A stretch of 64,000 nt of DNA. Source: Ardenticatenaceae bacterium (GTDB lineage Bacteria > Chloroflexota > Anaerolineae > Promineifilales > Promineifilaceae). This document shows positions 1 to 8,261 of this stretch, piece after piece. The notes beneath the pieces are model-generated. The model was not told the DNA's origin. It searched no databases and saw only the letters and a program-made list of their open reading frames with translations. Numbering within the stretch: the first letter of the stretch is position 1; each line of letters starts with the position of its first letter. The stretch lies in the NCBI GenBank assembly GCA_020634455.1, contig JACKBQ010000001.1, positions 2,728,001 to 2,792,000 on the forward strand, in the 5' to 3' direction. Made by a program: the position numbers and the translations under genes.

Positions 1-19
1 TCCAATCTCCAATCTCCAC
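1..19. repeat. Heptanucleotide repeat (TCCAATC units) at the window edge
   Basis: Two exact TCCAATC units and part of a third lie inside the 3' end of moaC and run off the window. The unit length matches the CGGTAAT-like heptamer arrays at 20355 and 24130, although the sequence differs. Confidence 0.5.
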
Positions 20-473
20 TTTTACCACCAGATTTTTCTACAACGCGCACGTCACTAATGATCATGCCCCGGTCCACGGCTTTGGCCATGTCGTAAATGG
101 TGAGGGCGGCGACGGAAACGGCCGTTAACGCCTCCATCTCCACGCCCGTTTTACCCTTTAACCGGACTGACGCCTCGATGTCCACGCGGCTGGCGGCGGG
201 GTTGGGCGTGCAGGTGACGGCCACGTGGCTGAGCATGAGCGGATGGCACATGGGGATGAGGTCGCTGGTGCGCTTGGCGGCCATGATGCCTGCCAACTGC
301 GCTACCGTCAGCACATCCCCCTTTTTCAGGTTGCCTTCTATTATAAGTGCCAGCGTTTCCGGCTGCATTGTCACGGAGCCGCGGGCAACGGCCACGCGCT
401 CGGTGTCGTCCTTATCGCCGACATCCACCATGCGGGCGCGGCCAGCTTCATCCAGATGGGTTAACTTTGACAT
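1..473 (-). CDS. moaC: Cyclic pyranopterin monophosphate synthase MoaC (C-terminus cut by window edge)
   Basis: MoaC makes cyclic pyranopterin monophosphate with MoaA, the first step of molybdenum cofactor synthesis in the cytoplasm. Reading leftwards from the ATG at 473, 157 codons are visible before the edge. The family is usually about 160 residues, so only the last few are missing. Family motifs seen in order are TERVAVARGSV near residue 25, PMCHPL near the middle, GVEMEALTAVSVAALTIYDM, and KSGGKSG at the end. The visible C-terminal codons overlap a short heptanucleotide repeat (TCCAATC). Molybdenum cofactor users occur in the same window (msrP at 30046 and the hydroxylase at 40844). One ACGGCCGT palindrome lies at 118. 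Confidence 0.93.
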   Translation of the reverse strand, partial: MSKLTHLDEAGRARMVDVGDKDDTERVAVARGSVTMQPETLALIIEGNLKKGDVLTVAQLAGIMAAKRTSDLIPMCHPLMLSHVAVTCTPNPAASRVDIEASVRLKGKTGVEMEALTAVSVAALTIYDMAKAVDRGMIISDVRVVEKSGGKSGDWRL

Positions 474-639
474 AGGTTTTAATTATAGTGAGCTATCTGA
501 AGGTAAGCCAATTGGCAAGAAAGAATCAAAAGAAGCTCTGATAACTATTCTTTATAAATCACATTTTGAGTTGAGTTAAAACGTCACAGAGTATAGAATG
601 ACAAATATTATGCACGGCCAGTACAAATAAGGACACACA

Positions 640-1626
640 ATGCTCTGGACACCCACTAATATCTATCAACCAGAACCGTTTGAGAAAGAACGGGATCTCG
701 AAGAAGCTATTCTTGAAGTTCGTAAAGATCTCTTTGGTGAATCCCGAATCTACCTTGATGTTAAAAAGAAAATTGGTATCTATGGAAAAAAACAAAACAT
801 TCCCGATGGTTACCTCTTAGATCTCTCTAGCAAGAAAGAACCCAAACTTTATGTGGTTGAAAATGAACTTGCTGTTCATGATCCATTACGTCACATTGCT
901 GTTCAAATTCTAGAATTCTCACTCTCTTTTGAGACAACACCACAGCGTGTAAAAGAAATCATCAAAAACGCATTGCAAAGCGACCCAAATGCATTATTAA
1001 TTTGCCAAGTCTACGCAAATGAAAATGGTTTTGACAATATTGATTATTTGTTAGAGACCATGATCTACAAGCAATCATTTAACGCGCTGGTTATCATTGA
1101 TGAGATTCCTGACGATTTAGAGACGGTTTTAGTAAGTCGATTTAAATTTCCGGTTGAGATATTGACTCTTAAGCGGTTTCGTTCCGATGCGGGTCAAACC
1201 ATTTATGAATTTGAACCATTCTTAATTGATGTTCCAGCCTTGACTCCAACTAATGACAGCACCGCGCTTGATCCTTCAGATATTAACACCATTGTGGTTC
1301 CTGCACGTGAGGATGGTTTTCAAGAAACCTTTCTTGGCAACGATTGTTGGTACGCAATACGAATTCATAGTAGCATGATTCCCAAAATAAAATATATTGC
1401 TGCATATCAGGTTTCCCCAATATCCGCAATCACGTACGTTGCTGCCGTTCACAAGATAGAACCCTACAAGGAAACCAACAAGTACATTTTGTATTTTGAA
1501 GAACCTGCTAAAAAGATAAAGCCTATAAAGTTGGTTCCAAGAGGGTCAGTTAAAGCTCCTCAAGCTCCAAGATACACTGCCTACAGTAAGCTGATGGAAG
1601 CTAAAAATTTGGATGAGGCTTTTTGA
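640..1626 (+). CDS. Uncharacterised protein, possible PD-(D/E)XK nuclease-like, in an AT-rich island
   Basis: I do not recognise a named family. The 328-residue protein has a possible nuclease-like core near its N-terminus: PDG at residues 55-57, then an acidic strand YVVENEL at 71-77 in the position of the usual ExK element. The second charged residue is Glu rather than Lys, so catalysis is uncertain. The start ATG follows AAGGA by about six bases. The stop is two bases before the next start, so the two genes are almost certainly co-transcribed and probably act together. Base composition is clearly more AT-rich than the flanks, and no ACGGCCGT palindrome occurs from 126 to 2167, which supports acquisition by transfer. 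A DNA-processing or defence role is an inference. Confidence 0.7.
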   Translation: MLWTPTNIYQPEPFEKERDLEEAILEVRKDLFGESRIYLDVKKKIGIYGKKQNIPDGYLLDLSSKKEPKLYVVENELAVHDPLRHIAVQILEFSLSFETTPQRVKEIIKNALQSDPNALLICQVYANENGFDNIDYLLETMIYKQSFNALVIIDEIPDDLETVLVSRFKFPVEILTLKRFRSDAGQTIYEFEPFLIDVPALTPTNDSTALDPSDINTIVVPAREDGFQETFLGNDCWYAIRIHSSMIPKIKYIAAYQVSPISAITYVAAVHKIEPYKETNKYILYFEEPAKKIKPIKLVPRGSVKAPQAPRYTAYSKLMEAKNLDEAF

Positions 1627-1628
1627 TA

Positions 1629-2087
1629 ATGTCTGCAAATGACAAGCTTGAATCAACTTTGGTTGGAGTTGCGGGAGAATATCTTGTTGCTGGAGAGCTG
1701 GCACTTCGCGGTTTTATAGCCTCAATTACCTTGAGAAATAGCAGAGGAATCGACATTATTGCAAGCAATGCAGATGGATCCAGTTCTGTAAGTATACAAG
1801 TGAAAACCAACAGTGACGGCAAGAAAAGTTGGATTTTAAATAAGAAAGCCGAAACATTTTATTCAACCAATCACTACTATGTATTTGTTGCATTACAGGG
1901 TTTAGAGCAGCGTCCGAGTTTTCATATTGTTCCAAGCAAAGTCGTCGCAGAATATACATTATCCTCCCATTCTGAATGGTTGAAAGGTAGTAAGCGGGAT
2001 GGAAGCAGCCGAAAAGATTCCTCAATTAGAAAATTCAATGATCATGAAAATATATATCTTGAAGCGTGGAATCTGATCCAGCTTTAA
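1629..2087 (+). CDS. Small PD-(D/E)XK-like endonuclease-fold protein
   Basis: This 152-residue protein shows the order of a minimal restriction-endonuclease-like core: GEYLVAGELALRG with Glu17, then RGIDIIA with Asp42, then SIQVKT with Gln57 and Lys59. That is an E-D-QxK arrangement as in DUF4365-like and Holliday-resolvase-like proteins. The ATG at 1629 is preferred over an upstream TTG at 1623 because it lies two bases after the stop of the preceding gene, as in a translationally coupled pair. Composition is AT-rich like its partner. The specific substrate is unknown. The fold call rests only on motif order. Confidence 0.68.
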   Translation: MSANDKLESTLVGVAGEYLVAGELALRGFIASITLRNSRGIDIIASNADGSSSVSIQVKTNSDGKKSWILNKKAETFYSTNHYYVFVALQGLEQRPSFHIVPSKVVAEYTLSSHSEWLKGSKRDGSSRKDSSIRKFNDHENIYLEAWNLIQL

Positions 2088-2140
2088 CCTCTTTATGCCT
2101 CGCTTTCGACACCTCCACACCAATAAACAATCCGGTTATA

Positions 2141-2182
2141 CCTGTTTGATACCTACGCGCGAAACTTACGGCCGTTTACCCC
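2141..2182 (+). repeat. Copy A of the cysS 5' end (degenerate)
   Basis: The forward frame encodes LFDTYARNLRPFTP followed by a stop, against LFDTYERKVRPFIP at the start of the real CysS (4019). About 40 bp match copy C, including an ACGGCCGT at 2168. The upstream promoter-like part is much more diverged than in copy B. It marks the left border of the segment carrying the GNAT gene. Confidence 0.75.
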
Positions 2183-2286
2183 GTAAAGCCCAGCACCAAT
2201 AAAATAGCGTCAGTGAGAAACGGCCGTAATTTATTGCGGCTGCTTGCTGCCAAAGAGCACACCCTAACAGGAGATACGGATAGCAA

Positions 2287-3123
2287 ATGAGCTTAATCCA
2301 AATAAAAATTGAGGAGCGACATAAGCTTGCGCACCTTTTTCAAGATCATCCAGGGGGCCTCATTCCCCAATCAATTTTAGATGGATATTCGGGTAGAGCC
2401 TTAGCTAACCAAACGTTGAAGTTTGCAGCCTTAGAAATCCCATCCGCCAGAGTGTGCATTTTGGGTGGCGATTTTTCACAAACCGAGGTGCGTGAATATT
2501 TAAAGTCGTTACCTGGATTCAGTCAGGTCTTCTTTGCTGATAAAAGTTTCATTGACGTTGCCCAAGAGGTGCATCCCGGCAAGTGGATTGAATTAGAAAG
2601 GCATGCCTTCTCCGCTGACAGGCTAAACCCTGAGTATCTCAAGACCCTTAAATCTAAAATCCCTGATGGTTTTCAGATTGTCAAAATTGATATTTCACTG
2701 GCGCGGCAACTGCGAAAACGAAAAAATAAATTTGCTAAGGCACATGGATTCAATTTTGTTTCCCCTGAAGATTTCATTGCACGCGGTTTTGGTTATTGTG
2801 CCCTTGACGGCAAAAATATTGCGTGTGTCGGCTCAAGTTTTGCCGTGTGTGATGCAGGCATTGAGATACAAATTGATACTCAAAAGCAATATCAAGGAAA
2901 AGGGCTGGCTACGGCCGTTGCGGCTCATTTAATTATTGAATGTTTGGAGAAAAACCTTGTGCCTTCATGGGATGCAGCAACCACAACATCGGCAAAGCTT
3001 GCCGAGAAATTAGGTTACATGCCGGAAGGCGTATACACAATGATGGTGTTTACAAATTCCAGGTTTTTGGTGTCTCTTAGAAATACAATTCGTCGAATTA
3101 AATCATCTCGTACCAAACAGTAA
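2287..3123 (+). CDS. GNAT family N-acetyltransferase (two-lobed, PF12746-like)
   Basis: This 278-residue protein has a C-terminal GNAT fold. YQGKGLATAVAAHLI is the acetyl-CoA pyrophosphate-binding motif, and WDAATTTSAKLAEKLGY is the typical last strand-helix region. The N-terminal half (residues 1-120) looks like the second lobe seen in PF12746-type acetyltransferases. The substrate is not evident. A GGAG element lies a short distance before the ATG. The gene is moderately AT-rich, carries a single ACGGCCGT (2911), and lies alone between copies A and B of the cysS 5' end. That position suggests it arrived as an inserted module. Confidence 0.8.
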   Translation: MSLIQIKIEERHKLAHLFQDHPGGLIPQSILDGYSGRALANQTLKFAALEIPSARVCILGGDFSQTEVREYLKSLPGFSQVFFADKSFIDVAQEVHPGKWIELERHAFSADRLNPEYLKTLKSKIPDGFQIVKIDISLARQLRKRKNKFAKAHGFNFVSPEDFIARGFGYCALDGKNIACVGSSFAVCDAGIEIQIDTQKQYQGKGLATAVAAHLIIECLEKNLVPSWDAATTTSAKLAEKLGYMPEGVYTMMVFTNSRFLVSLRNTIRRIKSSRTKQ

Positions 3124-3151
3124 ACGTTATACGGTTTTAGCTCATCTCTCT

Positions 3152-3217
3152 TTCGACAACGCTCCCAGACTGATGTAAGCTATCCCGCATGTTAACCTTG
3201 TTTGATACCTACGAGCG
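3152..3217 (+). repeat. Copy B of the cysS promoter and 5' end
   Basis: These 66 bp match 3982-4047 at a constant offset of 830 bp with about eight mismatches. The copy includes the putative promoter and a start codon at 3189 that would give MLTLFDTYERKKR before a stop. It is a dead 5' fragment of cysS and may now act as a promoter for the toxin-antitoxin pair downstream. Confidence 0.85.
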
Positions 3218-3322
3218 AAAAAAACGGTAATCACGAAGATTGTAAGAAACAATACCGTATTCCCAACACACCCACTCGCTGCTAAAATAGACAAAGACAA
3301 GACTTGAAACGCGGAGGTTGAA

Positions 3323-3580
3323 ATGGCTTTATTCGATCAAATTGAAAAGCAGTTGACCCAGCTTCCCCCTGAGAAGCAAAATGAAGTGTTAGATTTCATT
3401 TTGTTCTTGCGGCAGCGGCTGCAATCCGCACCAGCGATGACAGATGCGGAACGGGGGCAACGGATTAAAGCCGCTTTCCAAACTCTGGCGAAGCTCAACA
3501 CCTTTGGCGATATTGAAGACCCCGTTGTCTGGCAAAAACAAATCCGCCAAGATCGGCCGCTTCCAGGACGAGACGAATGA
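3323..3580 (+). CDS. Antitoxin of a VapBC-type pair (DUF2281-like)
   Basis: This short acidic protein of 85 residues has the N-terminal helix pattern LPPEKQNEVLDFILFL typical of DUF2281-type antitoxins paired with PIN toxins. The tail is charged and likely disordered, as expected for a region that wraps the toxin. GGAGG stands seven bases before the ATG. The gene overlaps the toxin start by four bases (ATGA), the usual coupling in such operons. It probably neutralises the PIN protein and represses the operon, perhaps from the cysS promoter copy B just upstream. Confidence 0.82.
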   Translation: MALFDQIEKQLTQLPPEKQNEVLDFILFLRQRLQSAPAMTDAERGQRIKAAFQTLAKLNTFGDIEDPVVWQKQIRQDRPLPGRDE

Positions 3581-3939
3581 TTCTCGCTGATAGCAATTTG
3601 CTTATTTATGCCGTTGCCCAAAATGCGGCGCTGGTTGATTGGTTTGCCGAAAACAAACCGGCCGTTTCCGCAATCAGTTTGGTAGAGGTGCTTGGCTACC
3701 ACAAGTTAAATCCTGCTGATAAAAGTGCGCTTGAAGCTCTGTTCTCGGAACTGACGATTCTTTATCCTTCAGCAGAGGTGTTCCAAACGGCCGTTTCCCT
3801 TCGTCAACAAAAAGCGATGTCGCTGGGTGATGCGCTCATCGCTGGGACTGCTCTCTACCACAATTTTCAACTCGCCACCCACAACACCAAAGATTTTACC
3901 TGGATTGACTCACTAACCGTCATCGATCCGTTTGAATAA
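3577..3939 (+). CDS. PIN-domain toxin (VapC-like ribonuclease)
   Basis: PIN-domain proteins are Mg-dependent RNases, and VapC toxins cut tRNA or rRNA when the antitoxin is lost. In these 120 residues the acidic quartet is visible: Asp5 in LADSN, Glu37 in SLVEVLG, Asp85 in SLGDALIAGTA, and Asp106 in THNTKDF. Length is normal. The start overlaps the antitoxin stop. The pair sits between copies B and C of the cysS 5' end, with an ACGGCCGT at 3787. Confidence 0.88.
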   Translation: MILADSNLLIYAVAQNAALVDWFAENKPAVSAISLVEVLGYHKLNPADKSALEALFSELTILYPSAEVFQTAVSLRQQKAMSLGDALIAGTALYHNFQLATHNTKDFTWIDSLTVIDPFE

Positions 3940-3981
3940 TCTTTGGGCACGAATCTAAAGCAACGGCCGTTTCCCCCCATC

Positions 3982-4011
3982 TTCGACAACACCCCCAGAC
4001 TGATGTAAGCT
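3982..4011 (+). promoter_or_regulatory. Putative cysS promoter (copy C), likely leaderless
   Basis: TTCGAC (3982-3987) and TAAGCT (4006-4011) are 18 bp apart and conserved in copy B. The distance from the -10 element to the ATG at 4019 is only seven bases and no ribosome binding site is visible. A leaderless mRNA is therefore plausible. Confidence 0.5.
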
Positions 4012-4018
4012 ATCCAGC

Positions 4019-5404
4019 ATGTTAAATTTGTTTGATACCTACGAACGAAAAGTACGGCCGTTCATCCCCCTCACTCCACCTCAAGTCAAGCTGTACACTT
4101 GCGGCCTCACCGTCTACGACTACGCCCATATCGGCAACCTGCGTAGCTACATCTTTGAAGATATTTTGCGCCGCGTACTGGAATTTAACGGCCACGAGGT
4201 GCTGCACGTCATGAACATCACCGACGTGGGGCATCTGACCGATGATGCCGACGCGGGCGAGGACAAGATGGAAGTGGGCACCCGCCGCGCGGGCAAAAGC
4301 GCCTGGGAAATCGCCGAGATTTACACCGAAGCATTCAAGCAAGATTTGGCCCAGCTGCACATTCACGAGCCGCATATCTGGTGCAAGGCCACCGACCACA
4401 TCGCCGAGCAAATCGGCATGATCCAGTGCATTGAGGCCAACGGCTACACCTACCGCACCAGCGACGGCATCTACTTCGATACGTCCAAGCTGGACGATTA
4501 CGGCTACATCGCCCGGCTCAACATCGAGGGCTTGCAGGCGGGCAGCCGCATCGCCATGAGCGAAAAGCGCAACGCCACTGACTTTGCCCTGTGGAAATTC
4601 AGTCCGCCAGAGGCGCAGCGGCAGATGGAGTGGGACAGCCCGTGGGGCGTCGGCTTCCCTGGCTGGCACATCGAATGCTCGGCCATGGCTGCCAAGTTCC
4701 TTGGCTCATTCTTCGACATCCACTGCGGTGGTGAAGACCACATCATGGTGCACCACCCCAACGAGATTGCCCAAACGCAGGCGTGCCACGGCACGCGGCT
4801 GGCTAACTTTTGGCTGCACGGCTACTTTTTACAGCTCGATGGCCTCAAGATGTCCAAATCGTCGGGCGATTTTTTGCGGCTGCAAACGTTGATAGATCGC
4901 GGCTATGACCCGTTGGTTTATCGCTTCTTCTGCCTGGGCGGCCATTACCGCGCCAAGCTCACCTTCAACTGGCAGGCGATGGATGGAGCGGCCACGGCGC
5001 TGCAACGGTTGCGCACGGCCGTTTCCCAATGGCCATCTCCTACCCAACCCGACGAAACTTTTCTGGCTGACTTCACCGCGCAGGTGAACGACGACCTGAA
5101 CATGCCCCGCGCCCTGGCCGTCGTCTGGAATTTGGTCAAGAGCGACCTGCCCAGCGGCGTAAAAAAGGCCACAATCATCGAGTTTGACCGCGTGCTGGGA
5201 CTGGGTCTGGCGGATTGGCAGCCAGAAGCCGAACAGCCCATCCCCGCCGAGATTTTGGCGCTGGCCGAGCAGCGGCAGGCTGCCCGCACCGCCAAAAATT
5301 GGGCCGAGGCCGACGCTCTGCGCAACCAAATTGCTGCCGCAGGTTACGAAATCACCGACACACCCACCGGCCCCGAACTCAAGCGGAGCGCCGCCCATGC
5401 GTGA
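4019..5404 (+). CDS. cysS: Cysteinyl-tRNA synthetase
   Basis: Class I aminoacyl-tRNA synthetase charging tRNA-Cys in the cytoplasm. The class I signature HIGN is at residues 37-40 after the zinc ligand Cys28 (YTCGLTVYD). Other zinc-site residues are in GWHIECSAMA and HCGGEDHIMVHHPNEIAQ. GLKMSKSSGDF gives the KMSKS loop near residue 279. A complete C-terminal part follows, ending in the usual ITDTPTGPEL. At 461 residues it is a normal CysRS, not the shorter MshC ligase of mycothiol synthesis. The stop overlaps the downstream PIG-L gene by eight bases. Two partial copies of its 5' end lie upstream (3152 and 2141). Confidence 0.97.
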   Translation: MLNLFDTYERKVRPFIPLTPPQVKLYTCGLTVYDYAHIGNLRSYIFEDILRRVLEFNGHEVLHVMNITDVGHLTDDADAGEDKMEVGTRRAGKSAWEIAEIYTEAFKQDLAQLHIHEPHIWCKATDHIAEQIGMIQCIEANGYTYRTSDGIYFDTSKLDDYGYIARLNIEGLQAGSRIAMSEKRNATDFALWKFSPPEAQRQMEWDSPWGVGFPGWHIECSAMAAKFLGSFFDIHCGGEDHIMVHHPNEIAQTQACHGTRLANFWLHGYFLQLDGLKMSKSSGDFLRLQTLIDRGYDPLVYRFFCLGGHYRAKLTFNWQAMDGAATALQRLRTAVSQWPSPTQPDETFLADFTAQVNDDLNMPRALAVVWNLVKSDLPSGVKKATIIEFDRVLGLGLADWQPEAEQPIPAEILALAEQRQAARTAKNWAEADALRNQIAAAGYEITDTPTGPELKRSAAHA

Positions 5405-6152
5405 GCGGTACAAAACGATCTATCTCTCGCCCCACCTGGATGATGCGGCGCTTTCCTGCGGCGGGCGGATTTTTATGGAAACGGCCGCTTCCCACCCCAT
5501 CCTCATCGTCACCCTCATGGCTGGCGACCCTGCCCCCGATTTGCCACTGTCTGACTTTGCCCAGGAGCTACACACGCGCTGGGGCTTGCCGCAAGATGCA
5601 GTGCGTGCCCGCCGCGCCGAGGATATGGCTGCCTGCCAAATTCTAGGAGCGGATTATTTGTATGGCAGCGTACAGGATTGCATTTACCGCACTGATCCGA
5701 TTACGGGCGAACTGTGTTACCCCACCTGGGAGATTGTTAAAAGCACCCAGCATCCCGCCGACAAGGTAACTGTTGCCCGACTGGTTGAATTGTTCAACCA
5801 GCTTCCTCCGGCGGATGAGATTGTAGCTCCGCTGACTGTGGGTCAGCATCTGGACCATCGGCTGGTGCGGCAGGCAGCGGAGCGAGCTTTTGGCGCAGCG
5901 CGTCTTACCTATTATGAAGATTATCCGTATGCCGCCGTTTCGGGGGCGCTGGAAGCTGTGCTTACCCCGGAGATGCAATCTACCCAGATTTTGCTGCCAG
6001 AAACGGCCGTAACCGCCAAAATTGAAGCGATCTGGGCCTACGCTTCCCAACGCAGCAGCTTTTTTGACGATTGGCAAGATGCACAGGACAAAATTCGTGC
6101 CTACGCCGCCCAGGTCGGTGGGGAGCGATATTGGCGTTTTGCCAAAAGCTAA
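5397..6152 (+). CDS. PIG-L family deacetylase (LmbE-like)
   Basis: PIG-L/LmbE proteins are zinc-dependent N-acetylglucosaminyl deacetylases acting on sugar conjugates. The metal motif PHLDD is at residues 12-16, and HLDH in the C-terminal half supplies the further histidine. The 251-residue length is normal. I chose the ATG at 5397, which overlaps the cysS stop and lies just before the first conserved strand; longer upstream starts would run deep inside cysS. MshB and BshB of thiol synthesis belong to this family, but the neighbour here is a true CysRS, so no thiol pathway is claimed. The natural substrate is unknown. Confidence 0.88.
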   Translation: MRERYKTIYLSPHLDDAALSCGGRIFMETAASHPILIVTLMAGDPAPDLPLSDFAQELHTRWGLPQDAVRARRAEDMAACQILGADYLYGSVQDCIYRTDPITGELCYPTWEIVKSTQHPADKVTVARLVELFNQLPPADEIVAPLTVGQHLDHRLVRQAAERAFGAARLTYYEDYPYAAVSGALEAVLTPEMQSTQILLPETAVTAKIEAIWAYASQRSSFFDDWQDAQDKIRAYAAQVGGERYWRFAKS

Positions 6153-6233
6153 CCATTGTTTGGGGATACGGCCGTTTGCCGTTAAGATTCCGTTGGTTTT
6201 AGGTAAAGATTACTTCCATTAGTACCGTGTCGC

Positions 6234-6263
6234 TTGATTATTTGCGCGGGGTCAACTTATAAT
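6234..6263 (+). promoter_or_regulatory. Sigma-70 type promoter of the kinase cluster
   Basis: TTGATT (6234-6239) and a perfect TATAAT (6258-6263) are separated by 18 bp. Transcription would start near 6270, which rules out starts before that point and supports the ATG at 6297, preceded by AAGGAG. Confidence 0.72.
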
Positions 6264-6296
6264 AACGCGCACACAAGGAGACGACCGCAACCTATC

Positions 6297-8258
6297 ATGG
6301 GGCGACTAACTACCAGGCAACTTGCCAGCAAAAGAGGCCGACAAAAAAAGGCGCAGCGTAGCGGCTTGCAGCCAGGTGACATGCTGCAAGAGCGGTACCG
6401 CATCGTCGGGCCGCTGGGCGCTGGCGGGTTTAGCTCCGTGTATCAGGCCCGCGACATGCGCTTTCCCAACGTCACCAAGCTCTGCGCCGTCAAAGAGATG
6501 GTGATCTCCACTCCAGACCCGCAAATGCGGGAACTCACCATCAAATCGTTTGAGCGCGAAGCCAGCATGTTAGCCATGCTGGACCACCCTGCTATCCCCG
6601 ATGTATCCGACTACTTTACCGAAGGCGACCGCTCTTACCTGATCCTGGAGCTGATCCGGGGTAAAGATTTGGACGAATGGCTGGAGGAGCAAACCGACTA
6701 CCTGGATCAGGAGACAGCTATCTCTTGGGCCATGCAGTTGTGCGATGCGTTGTATCATCTGCACAGCCAAAAACCGCAGCCCATTGTCTTCCGCGATGTG
6801 AAGCCGTCCAATATCATGCTGGATCATCGCGAGCGCATTCGCCTGATTGATTTTGGCATTGCCAAGGTGTTTGAGATGGGCGACAAGGGCACGATGATCG
6901 GCACCGAAGGGTACTCGCCGCCGGAGCAGTACCGGGGGCAAGCAGAGCCGGCCGGGGATATTTATGCGCTGGGGGCCACGCTGCACCATTTGCTCACCCG
7001 GCAAGACCCACGCCTGGAACCACCGTTCACCTTTGCCGAACGGCCGATTTCCAAAGTGAATCCATCTGTCACCCCTGCTTTCGAGGCGATTATCAATCGC
7101 TGTCTGGCTTATGACCCCAAGGATCGTTTCCCCGATGCCAAGGCGCTGAAAGATGCGTTGGAAGTGCTGGTGCAGCGTCCGGCAACGGCCGTTTTCGATA
7201 GCAATCCCAATTTGACCATTCCCCAAACCAGCAGTCCCGCAGCTGTTGCTGTTCACACAAATACACCGGCTGTGACTCCTGCGCCAGAAATGAGCCAGGT
7301 TCAGCCGATCTGGCAATTTAAGTGCGAGGACGAGATTCGGGGGAAAGCGGCCGTTTCTGGCAACATGGTGTTCGTAGGCGCATACGATAATAATTTATAC
7401 GCACTCAACAGTGAAACCGGAGAATTTTTGTGGAAGTTCCCCGCATCGGACAGCGTGGGCGGCAGTACGCCATTTGTCTATGAAGACAACATCTTCATCG
7501 GCTCTGCCGACAAGCACCTGTACTGCATTCAGCGGCGCACAGGCCGCCAAAATTGGCGATACGCTACCAATGGCGCGATTTACGCCTCGCCTGTTGTTCG
7601 CTACGATCATGTCTTCTTTGGCTCAGATGATGGCCATTTTTACGCCTTGGAAGCACATCAGGGTCGGCCAAAATGGAAAGCCAATGCATATGCGGCCGTT
7701 CGCTCCACCGCCTTTGTGGATGATGAGCGCATCTTTTTTGGCACCGAAGGCGGGTATATTTTTTGCGTAGAAATTGCCAGCGGCAAAACCAAATGGCAGG
7801 CGCAAGCCAAGCGCAACGTTACCTCATCGCCAACTGTAGCCGATGAAATTGTGTTTGTTGGGTCACTGGATGGCACCGTATATGCTTTGGATGCCAATAC
7901 GGGCTGGATTATTTGGCGTTTTCGTTCACGGCGACCCATTGTGTCGTCGCCAACCGTGCATGATACTGCTGTGTACATTGGCTCCTCTGATGGCAGCCTG
8001 TATGTGCTGGATATGGACACGGGGCGACAGCAATGGACATTTGAACTGGATGGACAAATTGCTTCCTCGCCAGTCGTTTGGAATGATGCGGTCTATTTTG
8101 GCGGTACAGATGGGTTTGTGTATTGCCTTTCCACCAAGAAAGGGGACATCAACTGGAAATTTAACACGGGTGCGCCTGTGATTTCATCACCAACAATTGC
8201 TGATGGCGTGGTTTACATCGGCTCAACCAACCATTATATTTATGCATTACCTGCCTAA
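6297..8258 (+). CDS. Ser/Thr protein kinase with C-terminal PQQ-type beta-propeller
   Basis: Eukaryotic-type kinase of 653 residues. The N-terminal kinase domain (about 35-295) has the glycine loop GPLGAGGFSSVY, Lys66 in CAVKEM, catalytic Asp167 in VFRDVKPSN, DFG at 185-187, and the activation-segment end GTEGYSPPEQY. After a Thr/Pro-rich linker the region from about 345 holds seven or eight PQQ_2-like blades with repeated W-F-G and YALD/YCL patterns, likely a sensing or docking propeller. No membrane helix separates the two, so the protein appears cytoplasmic. It is followed at three bases by a PP2C phosphatase, its likely antagonist, and then by VWA and FHA genes. Confidence 0.95.
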   Translation: MGRLTTRQLASKRGRQKKAQRSGLQPGDMLQERYRIVGPLGAGGFSSVYQARDMRFPNVTKLCAVKEMVISTPDPQMRELTIKSFEREASMLAMLDHPAIPDVSDYFTEGDRSYLILELIRGKDLDEWLEEQTDYLDQETAISWAMQLCDALYHLHSQKPQPIVFRDVKPSNIMLDHRERIRLIDFGIAKVFEMGDKGTMIGTEGYSPPEQYRGQAEPAGDIYALGATLHHLLTRQDPRLEPPFTFAERPISKVNPSVTPAFEAIINRCLAYDPKDRFPDAKALKDALEVLVQRPATAVFDSNPNLTIPQTSSPAAVAVHTNTPAVTPAPEMSQVQPIWQFKCEDEIRGKAAVSGNMVFVGAYDNNLYALNSETGEFLWKFPASDSVGGSTPFVYEDNIFIGSADKHLYCIQRRTGRQNWRYATNGAIYASPVVRYDHVFFGSDDGHFYALEAHQGRPKWKANAYAAVRSTAFVDDERIFFGTEGGYIFCVEIASGKTKWQAQAKRNVTSSPTVADEIVFVGSLDGTVYALDANTGWIIWRFRSRRPIVSSPTVHDTAVYIGSSDGSLYVLDMDTGRQQWTFELDGQIASSPVVWNDAVYFGGTDGFVYCLSTKKGDINWKFNTGAPVISSPTIADGVVYIGSTNHYIYALPA

Positions 8259-8261
8259 GCG

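Noticed and set aside
97..579. Forward-strand reading frame opposite moaC
   Set aside because: It is antisense to a clearly conserved MoaC and has no family features or ribosome binding site.
4019..6152. cysS plus PIG-L as a mycothiol-type MshC/MshB pair
   Set aside because: The synthetase is full length with the normal C-terminal CysRS region, so it is a true tRNA synthetase; the overlap with PIG-L is not evidence of thiol synthesis.
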